A DNA stretch of 21,239 bases from Synura sp. LO234KE (GCA_015143735.1 VKHC01000064.1:1-21239), one strand, 5' to 3'; counted from the first letter of the stretch, positions 1-9,857 are shown. Notes: generated from the letters alone by a model not told the origin. Translations and numbers: made by a program.

Positions 1-782
1 ACCGAAGTGGAGAAATAGTGGGAGATGGTGAGGTTCATCGCTGACTCTAGCATAACTCCACCAGAGCGGGGGGTACCGACAAGCGGTGCTCGTTGGATAT
101 GAAACCGGTGAGATTACTCTCTTTCCAATACCATAGTCGTGGGATGGTATCGGGGTATTAGATGATCACGCGGAGTGGTCTGGACTGTCTTGATGGAGAC
201 GCTTCTTAATAGCTGGCCTCCCCACGTTTTGGTAGAGACAGCTTTTCCTGTTCAGCTTGCTGGGCGCGGAGGATTTCATATTCGGTGATTGTTCTCGTAT
301 TTGCCCTCGTGCTCTCAGTTGGCATGGTGAGCCCCCTTCTCGAGATATAAATTGCATTCGTTATTCTTAGCCCCAATTAATATCACTCCCGTTGCTAGGA
401 ATATCTTATCCCCGCATCGCCACGGTGTCATTCGTGGTCTTTCTATAGTAGGAATGTCCTCCCCCGGGGATAGCACGCGCGCCTTCTTATATCTAGTTGG
501 GAACGTCACTGCGCACAAAACTTTCCCGGGAAAGCCTTTCCTACGACCCCGGGCAATGGCCGTCTCTCCCGCCCTCCACTCGGTCGCGGTGTTAGCCAGT
601 TGGCTAATAGGGGCTGCTAGTTATATGACGAGATGTGTAAGCCGGGCTTATGCCTGCTTATGATAATGAAGAGCTGATTTGGCAAAAAACAACATGATAT
701 TTATACAGTCAGGTAAAGAAAGATGTAAATCAATCAAAGAAGAAAGAAATACTGTGCGAATAGCCACCACCTATGTACCTAG
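1..782. other. No supported gene; unique left flank with palindromes
   Basis: I find no domain, no long frame with protein-like composition and no RNA gene here. Short open frames exist on both strands but overlap each other and resemble nothing. The visible structure is three perfect dyads: arms at 128-134 and 144-150, a 14-bp palindrome at 521-534 centred on CCCGGG, and 7-bp arms at 592-598 and 601-607 separated by 2 bases. The segment is not part of the duplicated unit that begins at 783. Confidence 0.5.
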
Positions 783-1139
783 AGCAAGTTCCGTCAAGGT
801 GCTCACACATGGGTGGGTTATACATAGGCATTGCAAAACCGCAGGGGTAACGTAAAAAAACGCTCTCCAGAGAGTTTCGACTGTCTAGCGGAGGCAGGCG
901 ACGGTTCAATTTTGGGGTAGCAACCGCCCACACGCCAGCCACGCGGACAGAAGGCGGTAGATCTTTTGCGGGCGTGGACACCTCCTCTGTCGTCAACCCT
1001 GGGCGGGGGAGGCAGAGGGTATGAAGGCCGGTCTGCCACAGCATTTGTGTTCGCAAAGGCACTGTTTCTTTCGTATTTGCTGGAGTCCAAGAGGTGGAAA
1101 ATTCGCCGTCCTTCTTCACTCGGTACAGGAGCACATTTA

Positions 1140-2346
1140 TTCGAAAAAGCAGGCGACCGACTTGATGCAGTGAGTAGCGATGAGCTTGACGCAGCACTTA
1201 TCGTCTTAGACAATGTTGACGATGTATTTGGGCAGCACATTAGACGTGAGATGTTGCCACAAAGAACTGATCCATTCCAGGGCATGTTTCAGCTCGCTAA
1301 GTTCCCCGGTGTCGCTCGTTGCATGTTGATGTGACAACCGGACCCCAGAGTCACACGGTCCGGAAAAGTAATGTGCATGTTCCAACCAGCCTGACCAATA
1401 GAAGTGGCGCGCTGTCAGATCTTTAAAGAGAAAATTGCTCGGCCCTGGTGACAGGGCCATGTAGTCTTCCGCGTTTTTCCTGGTCAAAAGCCTTGCTAAT
1501 ATCCCATGAGCAGCCACAAATAGGCATCCACTATTCCCAGGCAGATTTGGCTGCGTCTGTTCAATAGTGACTAAATAGCCATGCACAGGAAGAGAGAGGG
1601 AGACTTGCCATTGGAGGATGCTGATCAATTTAGAAATGACTCCGGTTTACAGCTTTTGCAGGAATTCTAGGATCATGATGAAGCGGATGTCTTGGATCAG
1701 TTTGCACGTGTTCTTGGGTCTTGGGACAAGAGATTTCCACTTCCAGTCAGCCGGGATGTGACGGTTTTGCCATATTCTCGCAATAAACTCATAAGCTTCT
1801 GCAATCATATCTGGCTTTAGGACTGAATATGCGTGTATTGAAGCCCAGAGGGTCGCCCAGACAATTTTCCATGTTTAGATTCGACCAGGACAGCATCTCA
1901 AAAGACGGGGCAGAATGTAAGAGAGGCCATAAGTCCGCGTGGACAGCCGCCCGGGTAAGAGAGTTGTCAAGGTCCATCCACACATCCAAAAGGGAATCAT
2001 TCTACCCCTAGCTAGAGATGATGAGGTCCGAGTGTAGTCTGCAAAACTCTTCTCATGTCATTGGAGGGCTTTCCAAGCAATCGAACCATCGTGGAGCATG
2101 GAGGCAGGGGTAGGTGGAGCACTTAAGAGCATGTGGAAAATGTTGGTGACGAAATCATGGAGGGCCGCTAGAGTTTAAAGAGTGTTTTCTGAAGCCCCAA
2201 AGGCGTAGTACTGTGGAGGTATGTCCATTGGAAGCTCGCTTAAATCTCATAGGAATCTCGCGTGCATTTTCCTGCTTGAACGTAGTAGTTCCGAGCGGCG
2301 ATACGACTTGAAGCACAAACGGCGTATTCGTTCCATTTGCGTGCAT
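1140..2346 (-). pseudogene. Decayed non-LTR retrotransposon reverse transcriptase, copy 1
   Basis: This was a LINE-type reverse transcriptase, which primes cDNA synthesis from nicked target DNA. Reading the minus strand, 1647-1874 is a 75-codon open frame containing IPADWKWKSLVPRPK (about 1715-1765), the fingers signature of LINE RTs. In another frame at 1480-1506 it encodes WDISKAFDQ, RT motif A with its catalytic Asp. In the frame ending at 1206, an Asp-Asp pair (1200-1205) directly follows V-stop, where motif C (F/Y-x-D-D) is expected. Spacing fits the family: about 75 residues from PRPK to motif A and about 97 from motif A to the DD pair. Upstream pieces at 2155-2346 and 1789-1989 may be the pre-RT region. 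Frames change repeatedly and stops interrupt, so it cannot make an enzyme. No endonuclease or RNase H domain is seen in the unit. The RT call is secure; the element ends are not. Confidence 0.75.
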
Positions 2347-2432
2347 GAATTTGAAGGCGAACTCGCTTGAAGATAGATATAGCAGTGAGAATCAGGGCAT
2401 TGCGTTTAGAGGTATTCTAAGACCGCCATTCT

Positions 2433-2518
2433 GACGGGGTGAGCCCCGTCCCCCAGACCTCGGGGGCGAACCCCCACCCGAGAATCGTTGGGGGAGTCCA
2501 CCCTCTCCCATTCCCCAA
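2433..2518. other. Cluster of three GC-rich hairpins, copy 1
   Basis: Three stem-loops follow one another: a 7-bp stem GACGGGG/CCCCGTC with a 4-base loop (2433-2450), GGGGG/CCCCC around a CGAA loop (2462-2475), and TTGGGG/CCCCAA (2488-2493 with 2513-2518). They lie just upstream, in the minus sense, of the RT relic, so they could be part of an element's 5' leader. The cluster is identical at 4891-4976. A structured RNA role is inference only. Confidence 0.5.
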
Positions 2519-2561
2519 TTAGGTTCAAAATTCCGAGGGAAATCTATAATAGTGTGTTTTT

Positions 2562-2641
2562 TTGTCCGGAAACCGGACAAGACATTCACAGTAGCTCAAA
2601 AATTTGTCCTGTCGAAACATTTTGACTGTCTTTCGGACAAA
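2562..2641. repeat. Paired TTGTCC dyads, copy 1
   Basis: A perfect 8-bp inverted repeat TTGTCCGG / CCGGACAA with a 3-base AAA loop sits at 2562-2580. It is followed by a second dyad with arms TTTGTCC (2603-2609) and GGACAAA (2635-2641). The same hexamer TTGTCC therefore occurs four times in 80 bp, twice in each orientation. The block is repeated at 5020-5099. It could be an element terminus or a protein-binding cluster; the sequence does not decide. Confidence 0.5.
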
Positions 2642-2649
2642 ATTCCTCA

Positions 2650-3239
2650 CAGAATGATCAAAATACGTCGGATGCAATATCCTGCTGATCTCTTCGTGTT
2701 ATTTTGATTTTCTTTTTTTCATATCGTGTTTAGGTGTTTGTCGGAAGGGAATTCAACTTGGATGCTCAAGACTTTATATTTTTAAATATCTAAATATGCA
2801 GTTTTGTAGGGTCTTATATCTAGTATCATGTCATCTTCTTAGGCTAAGAAGGTAATATCTGAATCATAATATTGTTCAACAGTAATTGAGCTCACCAAAC
2901 ATGCGTGTATTCTCAAATCTCTGCTGGAAAAACACTCTGAAAACTTGCAAGGTAAATTACAGAAAAAGGGCTTAAAATACGGGCTGCTACGACTTTCTTA
3001 CAGTAAAATGATAATTATCTTGGCAATGATAGGGAAGCGTGAATATGCTCTATTCCAAACCCTGTTAGCGGCATTTTTTTGTAGTTTTCGAATACGGTCA
3101 TTAACTATTATGACGGCTCAGATGTTAATTTCTCTTCCCCTGAGATAATCTCTATACTGTTTGCTGCTTAATATTGCTGTTAAATTTTTTCGGCGCCTTA
3201 CTACGCCAGCATTAATTCTACGACAATTTGGATTTTAAT
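2650..3239. other. AT-rich stretch of the duplicated unit; no gene seen
   Basis: About 590 bp of AT-rich DNA with one short frame (2945-3148, plus strand) that looks like chance. The only structure noted is a dyad CTTCTTAG g CTAAGAAG near 2834-2850. The equivalent region of copy 2 is 5108-5697. Confidence 0.5.
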
Positions 3240-3597
3240 AAGCAAGTCCCGTCAAGGTGCTCACACATGGGTGGGTTATACATAGGCATTGCAAAACCGC
3301 AGGGGTAACGTAAAAAAACGCTCTCCAGAGAGTTTCGACTGTCTAGCGGAGGCAGGCGACGGTTCAATTTTGGGGTAGCAACCGCCCACACGCCAGCCAC
3401 GCGGACAGAAGGCGGTAGATCTTTTGCGGGCGTGGACACCTCCTCTGTCGTCAACCCTGGGCGGGGGAGGCAGAGGGTATGAAGGCCGGTCTGCCACAGC
3501 ATTTGTGTTCGCAAAGGCACTGTTTCTTTCGTATTTGCTGGAGTCCAAGAGGTGGAAAATTCGCCGTCCTTCTTCACTCGGTACAGGAGCACATTTA

Positions 3598-4804
3598 TTC
3601 GAAAAAGCAGGCGACCGACTTGATGCAGTGAGTAGCGATGAGCTTGACGCAGCACTTATCGTCTTAGACAATGTTGACGATGTATTTGGGCAGCACATTA
3701 GACGTGAGATGTTGCCACAAAGAACTGATCCATTCCAGGGCATGTTTCAGCTCGCTAAGTTCCCCGGTGTCGCTCGTTGCATGTTGATGTGACAACCGGA
3801 CCCCAGAGTCACACGGTCCGGAAAAGTAATGTGCATGTTCCAACCAGCCTGACCAATAGAAGTGGCGCGCTGTCAGATCTTTAAAGAGAAAATTGCTCGG
3901 CCCTGGTGACAGGGCCATGTAGTCTTCCGCGTTTTTCCTGGTCAAAAGCCTTGCTAATATCCCATGAGCAGCCACAAATAGGCATCCACTATTCCCAGGC
4001 AGATTTGGCTGCGTCTGTTCAATAGTGACTAAATAGCCATGCACAGGAAGAGAGAGGGAGACTTGCCATTGGAGGATGCTGATCAATTTAGAAATGACTC
4101 CGGTTTACAGCTTTTGCAGGAATTCTAGGATCATGATGAAGCGGATGTCTTGGATCAGTTTGCACGTGTTCTTGGGTCTTGGGACAAGAGATTTCCACTT
4201 CCAGTCAGCCGGGATGTGACGGTTTTGCCATATTCTCGCAATAAACTCATAAGCTTCTGCAATCATATCTGGCTTTAGGACTGAATATGCGTGTATTGAA
4301 GCCCAGAGGGTCGCCCAGACAATTTTCCATGTTTAGATTCGACCAGGACAGCATCTCAAAAGACGGGGCAGAATGTAAGAGAGGCCATAAGTCCGCGTGG
4401 ACAGCCGCCCGGGTAAGAGAGTTGTCAAGGTCCATCCACACATCCAAAAGGGAATCATTCTACCCCTAGCTAGAGATGATGAGGTCCGAGTGTAGTCTGC
4501 AAAACTCTTCTCATGTCATTGGAGGGCTTTCCAAGCAATCGAACCATCGTGGAGCATGGAGGCAGGGGTAGGTGGAGCACTTAAGAGCATGTGGAAAATG
4601 TTGGTGACGAAATCATGGAGGGCCGCTAGAGTTTAAAGAGTGTTTTCTGAAGCCCCAAAGGCGTAGTACTGTGGAGGTATGTCCATTGGAAGCTCGCTTA
4701 AATCTCATAGGAATCTCGCGTGCATTTTCCTGCTTGAACGTAGTAGTTCCGAGCGGCGATACGACTTGAAGCACAAACGGCGTATTCGTTCCATTTGCGT
4801 GCAT
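3598..4804 (-). pseudogene. Decayed non-LTR retrotransposon reverse transcriptase, copy 2
   Basis: Duplicate of the RT relic at 1140-2346. The motif A heptapeptide DISKAFD lies within 3938-3964 (minus), the fingers block with IPADWK and PRPK lies about 4173-4223, and the Asp-Asp pair of the presumed motif C is at 3658-3663, again directly after an in-frame stop. The stops and frame changes are the same as in copy 1. That makes independent decay impossible and independent LINE insertion unlikely; the unit was copied as DNA. No start codon or complete domain survives. Confidence 0.75.
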
Positions 4805-4890
4805 GAATTTGAAGGCGAACTCGCTTGAAGATAGATATAGCAGTGAGAATCAGGGCATTGCGTTTAGAGGTATTCTAAGACCGCCATTCT

Positions 4891-4976
4891 GACGGGGTGA
4901 GCCCCGTCCCCCAGACCTCGGGGGCGAACCCCCACCCGAGAATCGTTGGGGGAGTCCACCCTCTCCCATTCCCCAA
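4891..4976. other. Cluster of three GC-rich hairpins, copy 2
   Basis: Same three stem-loops as at 2433-2518, carried over by the tandem duplication. The paired TTGTCC dyads follow at 5020-5099. Confidence 0.5.
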
Positions 4977-5697
4977 TTAGGTTCAAAATTCCGAGGGAAA
5001 TCTATAATAGTGTGTTTTTTTGTCCGGAAACCGGACAAGACATTCACAGTAGCTCAAAAATTTGTCCTGTCGAAACATTTTGACTGTCTTTCGGACAAAA
5101 TTCCTCACAGAATGATCAAAATACGTCGGATGCAATATCCTGCTGATCTCTTCGTGTTATTTTGATTTTCTTTTTTTCATATCGTGTTTAGGTGTTTGTC
5201 GGAAGGGAATTCAACTTGGATGCTCAAGACTTTATATTTTTAAATATCTAAATATGCAGTTTTGTAGGGTCTTATATCTAGTATCATGTCATCTTCTTAG
5301 GCTAAGAAGGTAATATCTGAATCATAATATTGTTCAACAGTAATTGAGCTCACCAAACATGCGTGTATTCTCAAATCTCTGCTGGAAAAACACTCTGAAA
5401 ACTTGCAAGGTAAATTACAGAAAAAGGGCTTAAAATACGGGCTGCTACGACTTTCTTACAGTAAAATGATAATTATCTTGGCAATGATAGGGAAGCGTGA
5501 ATATGCTCTATTCCAAACCCTGTTAGCGGCATTTTTTTGTAGTTTTCGAATACGGTCATTAACTATTATGACGGCTCAGATGTTAATTTCTCTTCCCCTG
5601 AGATAATCTCTATACTGTTTGCTGCTTAATATTGCTGTTAAATTTTTTCGGCGCCTTACTACGCCAGCATTAATTCTACGACAATTTGGATTTTAAT

Positions 5698-5764
5698 TAT
5701 TGTATAATCTGCTATTCTGGCTTTATCATTCTTTCACATTTTACAAGAGCGCGCCCAATTACAG
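5698..5764. other. Unique AT-rich spacer
   Basis: Short AT-rich stretch between the end of the tandem duplication and the hairpin-rich block. Nothing recognisable. Confidence 0.4.
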
Positions 5765-5998
5765 GTGGTAAGTATGCCGAGAGGGCTGTACAGCGATTTC
5801 AGCAGGCGTAGTGTGCCGGTAGAAAGCGCTCAACCACTCGGAAGAGTGGTGGAGGCTATGCCCTTGTGGTGGAGTGATAGTGCGCGCACCGTTCGCAGCT
5901 GCTGCTTGTACCTAGATGGAAAAGGGGCTAAAAGTGTCAGGGATGCTACGTCCCTGCCACAGGGGTGCGCGCCATCTGTTGCGCGCACAAGCTACTAG
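5765..5998. other. Hairpin-rich GC block, candidate structured RNA
   Basis: A 78-codon plus-strand frame covers this block, but it has no recognisable domain and more base-pairing potential than protein character. The pairings seen are: GGCGTAG (5805-5811) with CTATGCC (5856-5862), one G-T pair, enclosing a perfect 7-bp stem ACCACTC/GAGTGGT (5833-5850) closed by a GGAA tetraloop of the GNRA type; CAGGGA/TCCCTG (5938-5956, 7-base loop); and an 8-bp stem GTGCGCGC/GCGCGCAC (5965-5988, 8-base loop). A related 10-bp palindrome GTGCGCGCAC lies at 5880-5889. It could be a structured RNA, an element end or a coincidence of a GC island. I do not recognise it as a known ribozyme or snRNA. Confidence 0.3.
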
Positions 5999-6000
5999 CT

Positions 6001-6846
6001 AGCCGTAGTCGCCAATAGTCACCACCCCAAGGAGACGAGGCAGGAGAATGAGGAGCGTGAGGGTCATCGTGGTCGCCCCTTCATATGTGGTCCTAGTAGT
6101 ATTTAGATATGTGTGGAGAGATACTTGGTGCGCAACTTTTTTCCATGTAATTTTCAATGTTCTAGAGCAAGATCATTTTTATAATTTACAAAGAAACAAA
6201 AAATGACATCATCTTGGATCGATAACATCGACAATATACAAGTGATTGAAGAGGGTCAAATTCAAGCCAAGCGGAGATGTAAATCATGCGATATGGGGCC
6301 CAACTACGCAATCTAGGCACACGAGGTTTTTGACACTGTGATGAATTTTACCTTCATTAAGCTCTACAACCATGAAAATCTAAATTTGATGTAAATATAT
6401 AAAAAATTCACTAAGCTTTGATTTCCATGTTCCTGAGCAGAATATTTTTTTAATTCATCGGATGAGTGAGGTTGGAAATAGTTTCGAGGAAATTGCATCT
6501 ATTCACGCATGAATAAAGGGCTTTATAGTTAGCACACTACACAATTCCTACGATAATATCATCCTATTCCATCTGGTAACGGAGAAAAGGGTCAATTGGA
6601 GGCTAAGATTTGAAGTCTACCACTCAGGAGATTAGAAGTACTTCATCGACAGCGCTGAGCTGCGAGGGATCAGAACGGTGATGGACTATATTGTGCCAGT
6701 CTCTTGGGGGCTGGGGTCGAAATCAGACACCCGGCATGGGGACCCAGTTTTGCACTTGCTCCTCTACAAAGGAAGTATCCTACATCAATCAAAATTATGC
6801 ATCCTGAATCTTTCTTAGCAAGAAAGTTCAGGAGCTCTGCAAGCCA
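6001..6846. other. AT-rich intergenic DNA; no gene seen
   Basis: No open frame with protein character and no RNA gene. A diverged motif occurs twice: TTTCCATGT followed by a GAGCA and a run of T near 6141-6190 and again near 6423-6455. GGGTCAA-containing stretches occur at about 6255 and 6587. This suggests an old, heavily diverged internal repeat of about 280-330 bp. Confidence 0.35.
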
Positions 6847-8321
6847 CTAGAACCGTGAATATTGAGGCAGGTCATTCTGAATTCTCCCGGACGAGGAGTC
6901 CCAGGAGGATAAGAGCGCGAAGTTTTCGAGAACGAACTGCAAAAGTTTCATTAGATAGTTGAAGCCACGATCACGGGAAGGTACGGAGCCACCAGTACAG
7001 GAGGGTAAAACTGAACAAGTGCAGAGTGTTGGCGGGCAGGATCCGGAAAAGGGCCCTGGAGCGGAGCGGACGCCGTTCCGTGTGAACTCGGGAGTGACAG
7101 TCAAGTAAGGTCAGGAGGGTTTATTACCATCCATTTGAACAAGGTGCTGAGATTTGCAACCATGTATCACTTTTTAAAATTATTCGGAAGATCAATCACA
7201 CGAAAAGGCCCAGAGTAGGCACCGTAGCGTAAGGATGGTTACTGTGGAAAGGGGAGGAATATTTCTGGAAGAGTTTGAGAATACTCGGGGTGTATTGAAG
7301 GCGAAGATCGGGTATAAGCGAGAGCGAGCGGGTATCTCGGTAAGCGTTCATGTTTGTATGGATGGTGTGCAGACCCCGACGCAGAGCGAAGTAACAGTGT
7401 AGGCACGGTGCCAGATGAATTCTAGATTCTCTTTCGCGCGATTTGATAATGTCAGGACGGTGTCAGATCCATGATTGGAGGTCTCAAGGATGGCCGAGAT
7501 CACCGAGAATGGACCCGAGGTGCTCTGATAAGGCTGAAAACTTTTGGCAGGCTCGGTAGAAGTTTGGCATGGCTGGTCCACTTGCGCGCAGGAGCTGAAG
7601 GCCAGACACCAGTCAGAGCACATCTGGTGCAGTTCAGTGGAGTTTAATGGGTTGCCGGAGCACTCGAGGCTGTTAGAAACACTTAAAGGACGGGGCAGGC
7701 ATACAATCTAGATTGGGGGGGATGACCAAAGACGGGAAATCCTCGACTGTACGGGCCGGCCCGCACCGCAAGCAGGCTGGTAGAAGAAGATTTTCTAAAG
7801 GGACCAGCGGTAATGAGTAGCCCGAAGAGTCCAGTGTATTGACAGGGGAAACAGGGACCGGCGGAGACACAGAAAGAAGTAGTTGGTCAGCTCCTTCCGC
7901 TAGCTCCTTCCTCAGGTAAGGGCAGGTCAGCAACTTCCTCAAGTGAAGCCGCGCGAGCAGCTGGTAAAAATAAGAATCGGTGAGGACAATCTGCGGCTGG
8001 TCCGGTTGGAGAATAAGTCGTAAGTCCGACAAAGGGAGGTGGTCCTGATTGGTGGGCGCGCTAGTCACGCTCCCCTAAATCAACAAATTCCCAGATGAGG
8101 CGGCGCGCAGCTGGTTCCAGAGGGCGATATCTATTGCAGCAGCGTAATGTTGCGTCAAGGATCTGGGCACGACAAGCCATCTGAGAACCACAGGCGCCCT
8201 CTGGGTGACAGGCAGTTGCAAATAGTTGGAAGCAGGGGACTCTGGGCGCACACCTCAGGAGCTCGAGGGAATGAATCATGTGATCTAGTCGCTGTGTGAC
8301 TTCTAGAGGCATGAGACGCAC
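6847..8321 (-). pseudogene. Decayed minus-strand coding relic, 3' part, unidentified
   Basis: Successive minus-strand open pieces at 8061-8321, 7673-8068, 7348-7623 and 6847-7104 follow one another with small overlaps or gaps and changing frame. They have plausible globular or Pro/Leu-rich protein composition, for example a stretch ending LIWEFVDLGERD at 8061. They continue the direction of the better-supported relic at 8621-9857 and are probably the same dead gene or element. A short GPFRVI motif near 7200 recalls the C-terminal region of some Ty3-type integrases, but nothing around it confirms that. No catalytic motif is recognisable, so no function is assigned. Confidence 0.3.
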
Positions 8322-8350
8322 GCGTTGCCCATTTGACGAATAGAGTCAAA

Positions 8351-8450
8351 AGACAATAATTGGTATTCACCCAACTAGACAATAATTGGTATTCACCCAA
8401 CTAGACAGCAATTGGTAATCACCCAACTAGACAATTATTGGTGCCCGCGT
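8351..8450 (+). repeat. 26-bp minisatellite, about 3.9 copies
   Basis: Units begin with AGACA at 8351, 8377, 8403 and 8429. Units 1 and 2 are identical (26 bp, containing AATTGGTATTCACCCAACT), unit 3 differs at a few bases, and unit 4 is truncated after 22 bp and diverges at its end. It lies inside the minus-strand coding relic, between the pieces at 8466-8968 and 8061-8321. There are no unique spacers, so it is not a CRISPR array. Confidence 0.9.
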
Positions 8451-8620
8451 AGACAACCGCCGTCCTCAACGGGGGGGACAAGGTGGGTCGGACCGGAGGC
8501 AAGGTATCCACAAGGTTATTGCATGACCCAGAGATACAACGGCAGTAGTAGGTACGGACTGCATGTCGGCCCACGTTGAGAGAAGGAAGGTTGGGGCTCT
8601 TCTGGGGCTGAGAGCAACGC

Positions 8621-9857
8621 TCAACAAGTTTCTGAATAGCAAATTTGGTTCACTGCAGGAGCGGGGGTGTGACCGCGATAAACGGGTAGAAGTAAAAACC
8701 GCGGAAGACAGTCGACCGGATGGGACAGAGACAGAGGAAGTCTCTGAACCATTTCCTCTACTTCTAGGTATTGAGCACTTGTCAAAATTCGTTTTGGTTG
8801 AGAAAGGGTTTGGAAAAGTCTTCGTTTCCAGGCCTCGCTCGAAGGTCTTTTGAATACGGGAGCTGGGCAGGGTATCACCCTGTAAATGAGCGCCTGGAGC
8901 AGACGCGGAATTGCAACTTGTTTGGAGGGGCGCGATCCATGGCGGTGGTATTGGAAAAGTGTAGTGGGTTAGGGTCATGTAAAAATATGTAAAAATTCTC
9001 AGCCCAGTTAGTCTGATAAAGTAGGAGGTAACGGAGAGCTTGTTGAATGGCGCACGAACTATCGGGGGAGTACACGTTGTACAAATCAGACTTGAAGATG
9101 CAGTTGGAGACTGGCGCCGTATCAAGACAAGACCAAAGGCGACGATGTTCTCCTCAAGGGAGAGGGTCGGTCACACAAAAATTTTGGTACTGATGATTGC
9201 GGGTAAATACTTTCTGATAAGTTGATTCGCAGTATCACTTCGTTGAGGAAGATGGAGTGCCACGGGCGGGTAGCCTGGGTGGGCGTAGGAAGGGAAGAAT
9301 GGAGGGGGTCATATCCGTCATGAGCTATCGTGTGGTTGGGCCGCGCTAAAGATAGCTCAGAAGGTTTGTATTTGTTTTTCTGAATGCAGGCGCGTCGGGT
9401 AGCAGGGGAGCGATCAAGTTTGAGATGCCTGCAGTTTTCCTTATATTCCTTGTTGAGTTCCTCGCATAGGAGAATATGCACCCCACGGAAGGCCACCACC
9501 CATACCCCAGTCTCCGGTTTCCAGGGAGATGTACAGTGGAAGTTTGGAAAAGATCGTCCCTTGCGTAAAGTTGCAATTTAAAAGACGGCGAAAACAGGAC
9601 CTGTGTTTGTGGCGGTAGATGTGATTTTGTTCTATATGAAATACGAAGATTTGTGGGCTGAGCAGGTGGCAACAGAGTGGCGCCCGCTTTCCTAGATTGA
9701 AGCACATCATTTTGTTCGTCAGGAAATCATCAATCATCACACCTTTGCAGTCATACAGAGCAAAGTACACCTCCTCATAGGAGTCGAAACCATCGCTGTC
9801 GAACGGGAGTAACGTTTGACAATGCTGACAGGTCTTCTTTCGTTTGTGATACGGGGT
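8621..9857 (-). pseudogene. Frameshifted minus-strand pseudogene core, unidentified
   Basis: Four long minus-strand open stretches overlap in 5'-to-3' order but in different frames: 9441-9857 (138 codons), 9122-9577 (151), 8875-9153 (92) and 8621-8968 (115). None is bounded by a good start. The overlap pattern is what one large gene broken by single-base indels would give. The first piece has a CQHC (C-x-x-C) pair at 9819-9830, as in small zinc-binding domains. Other stretches, such as YLLLYQTNWAENFYIFLHDP (8875-9153), have folded-protein composition. I do not recognise the family. A cellular gene copy or the protein of a transposon are both possible; the surroundings favour a transposon. A separate 219-codon Ser/Pro-rich frame covers 8466-9125 and is probably a shadow, except perhaps its last part. 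Confidence 0.45.

Larger units (their letters stand above)
783..3239. repeat. Tandem duplication, copy 1 (2,457 bp unit)
   Basis: This stretch recurs head to tail at 3241-5697 with an offset of 2,458. I saw only one difference by eye, t at 790 against c at 3248, and no net indel. One extra base (a, 3240) lies between the copies. No terminal inverted repeats, long terminal repeats or flanking target duplication are evident at 783 or 5697. The unit holds a decayed LINE reverse transcriptase on the minus strand (about 1140-2346), a GC-rich hairpin cluster (2433-2518), two TTTGTCC dyads (2562-2641) and an AT-rich remainder to 3239. The near identity means either a very recent duplication or an assembly artefact. 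Confidence 0.95.
3241..5697. repeat. Tandem duplication, copy 2 (2,457 bp unit)
   Basis: Second copy of the unit at 783-3239, same orientation, matching to 5697. After that position the sequences diverge (t at 5698 against a at 3240). The copy-specific base I saw is c at 3248. All internal features recur at +2,458, including the broken RT, the hairpins and the AT-rich tail. Since both copies share every frameshift and stop that I checked, the duplication happened after the RT had decayed. Confidence 0.95.

Noticed and set aside
966-1334. Plus-strand 122-codon frame in the tandem unit
   Set aside because: It overlaps the minus-strand RT relic around motif C, whose motifs and spacing explain the region; it resembles no known protein.
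783-5697. The two 2,457-bp copies as long terminal repeats of one element
   Set aside because: They abut with one base between them, so there is no internal region, and each carries the same RT relic rather than LTR signals.
7170-7225. Ty3-type integrase tail suggested by GPFRVI on the minus strand
   Set aside because: One six-residue match with no integrase core, zinc finger or RT nearby is not enough to name the family.
8351-8450. CRISPR-like array
   Set aside because: Units are contiguous 26-bp tandem repeats without spacers, in eukaryote-like DNA.
8466-9125. 219-codon minus-strand frame as an intact gene
   Set aside because: Ser/Pro-rich, no domain, and most of it is covered by better-looking frames (8875-9153 and 8621-8968) on the same strand.
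9690-9750. MIDDFL on the minus strand as an RT motif C (xxDD)
   Set aside because: No RT motif A or fingers block lies at the expected distance upstream, and the context is unlike RT.
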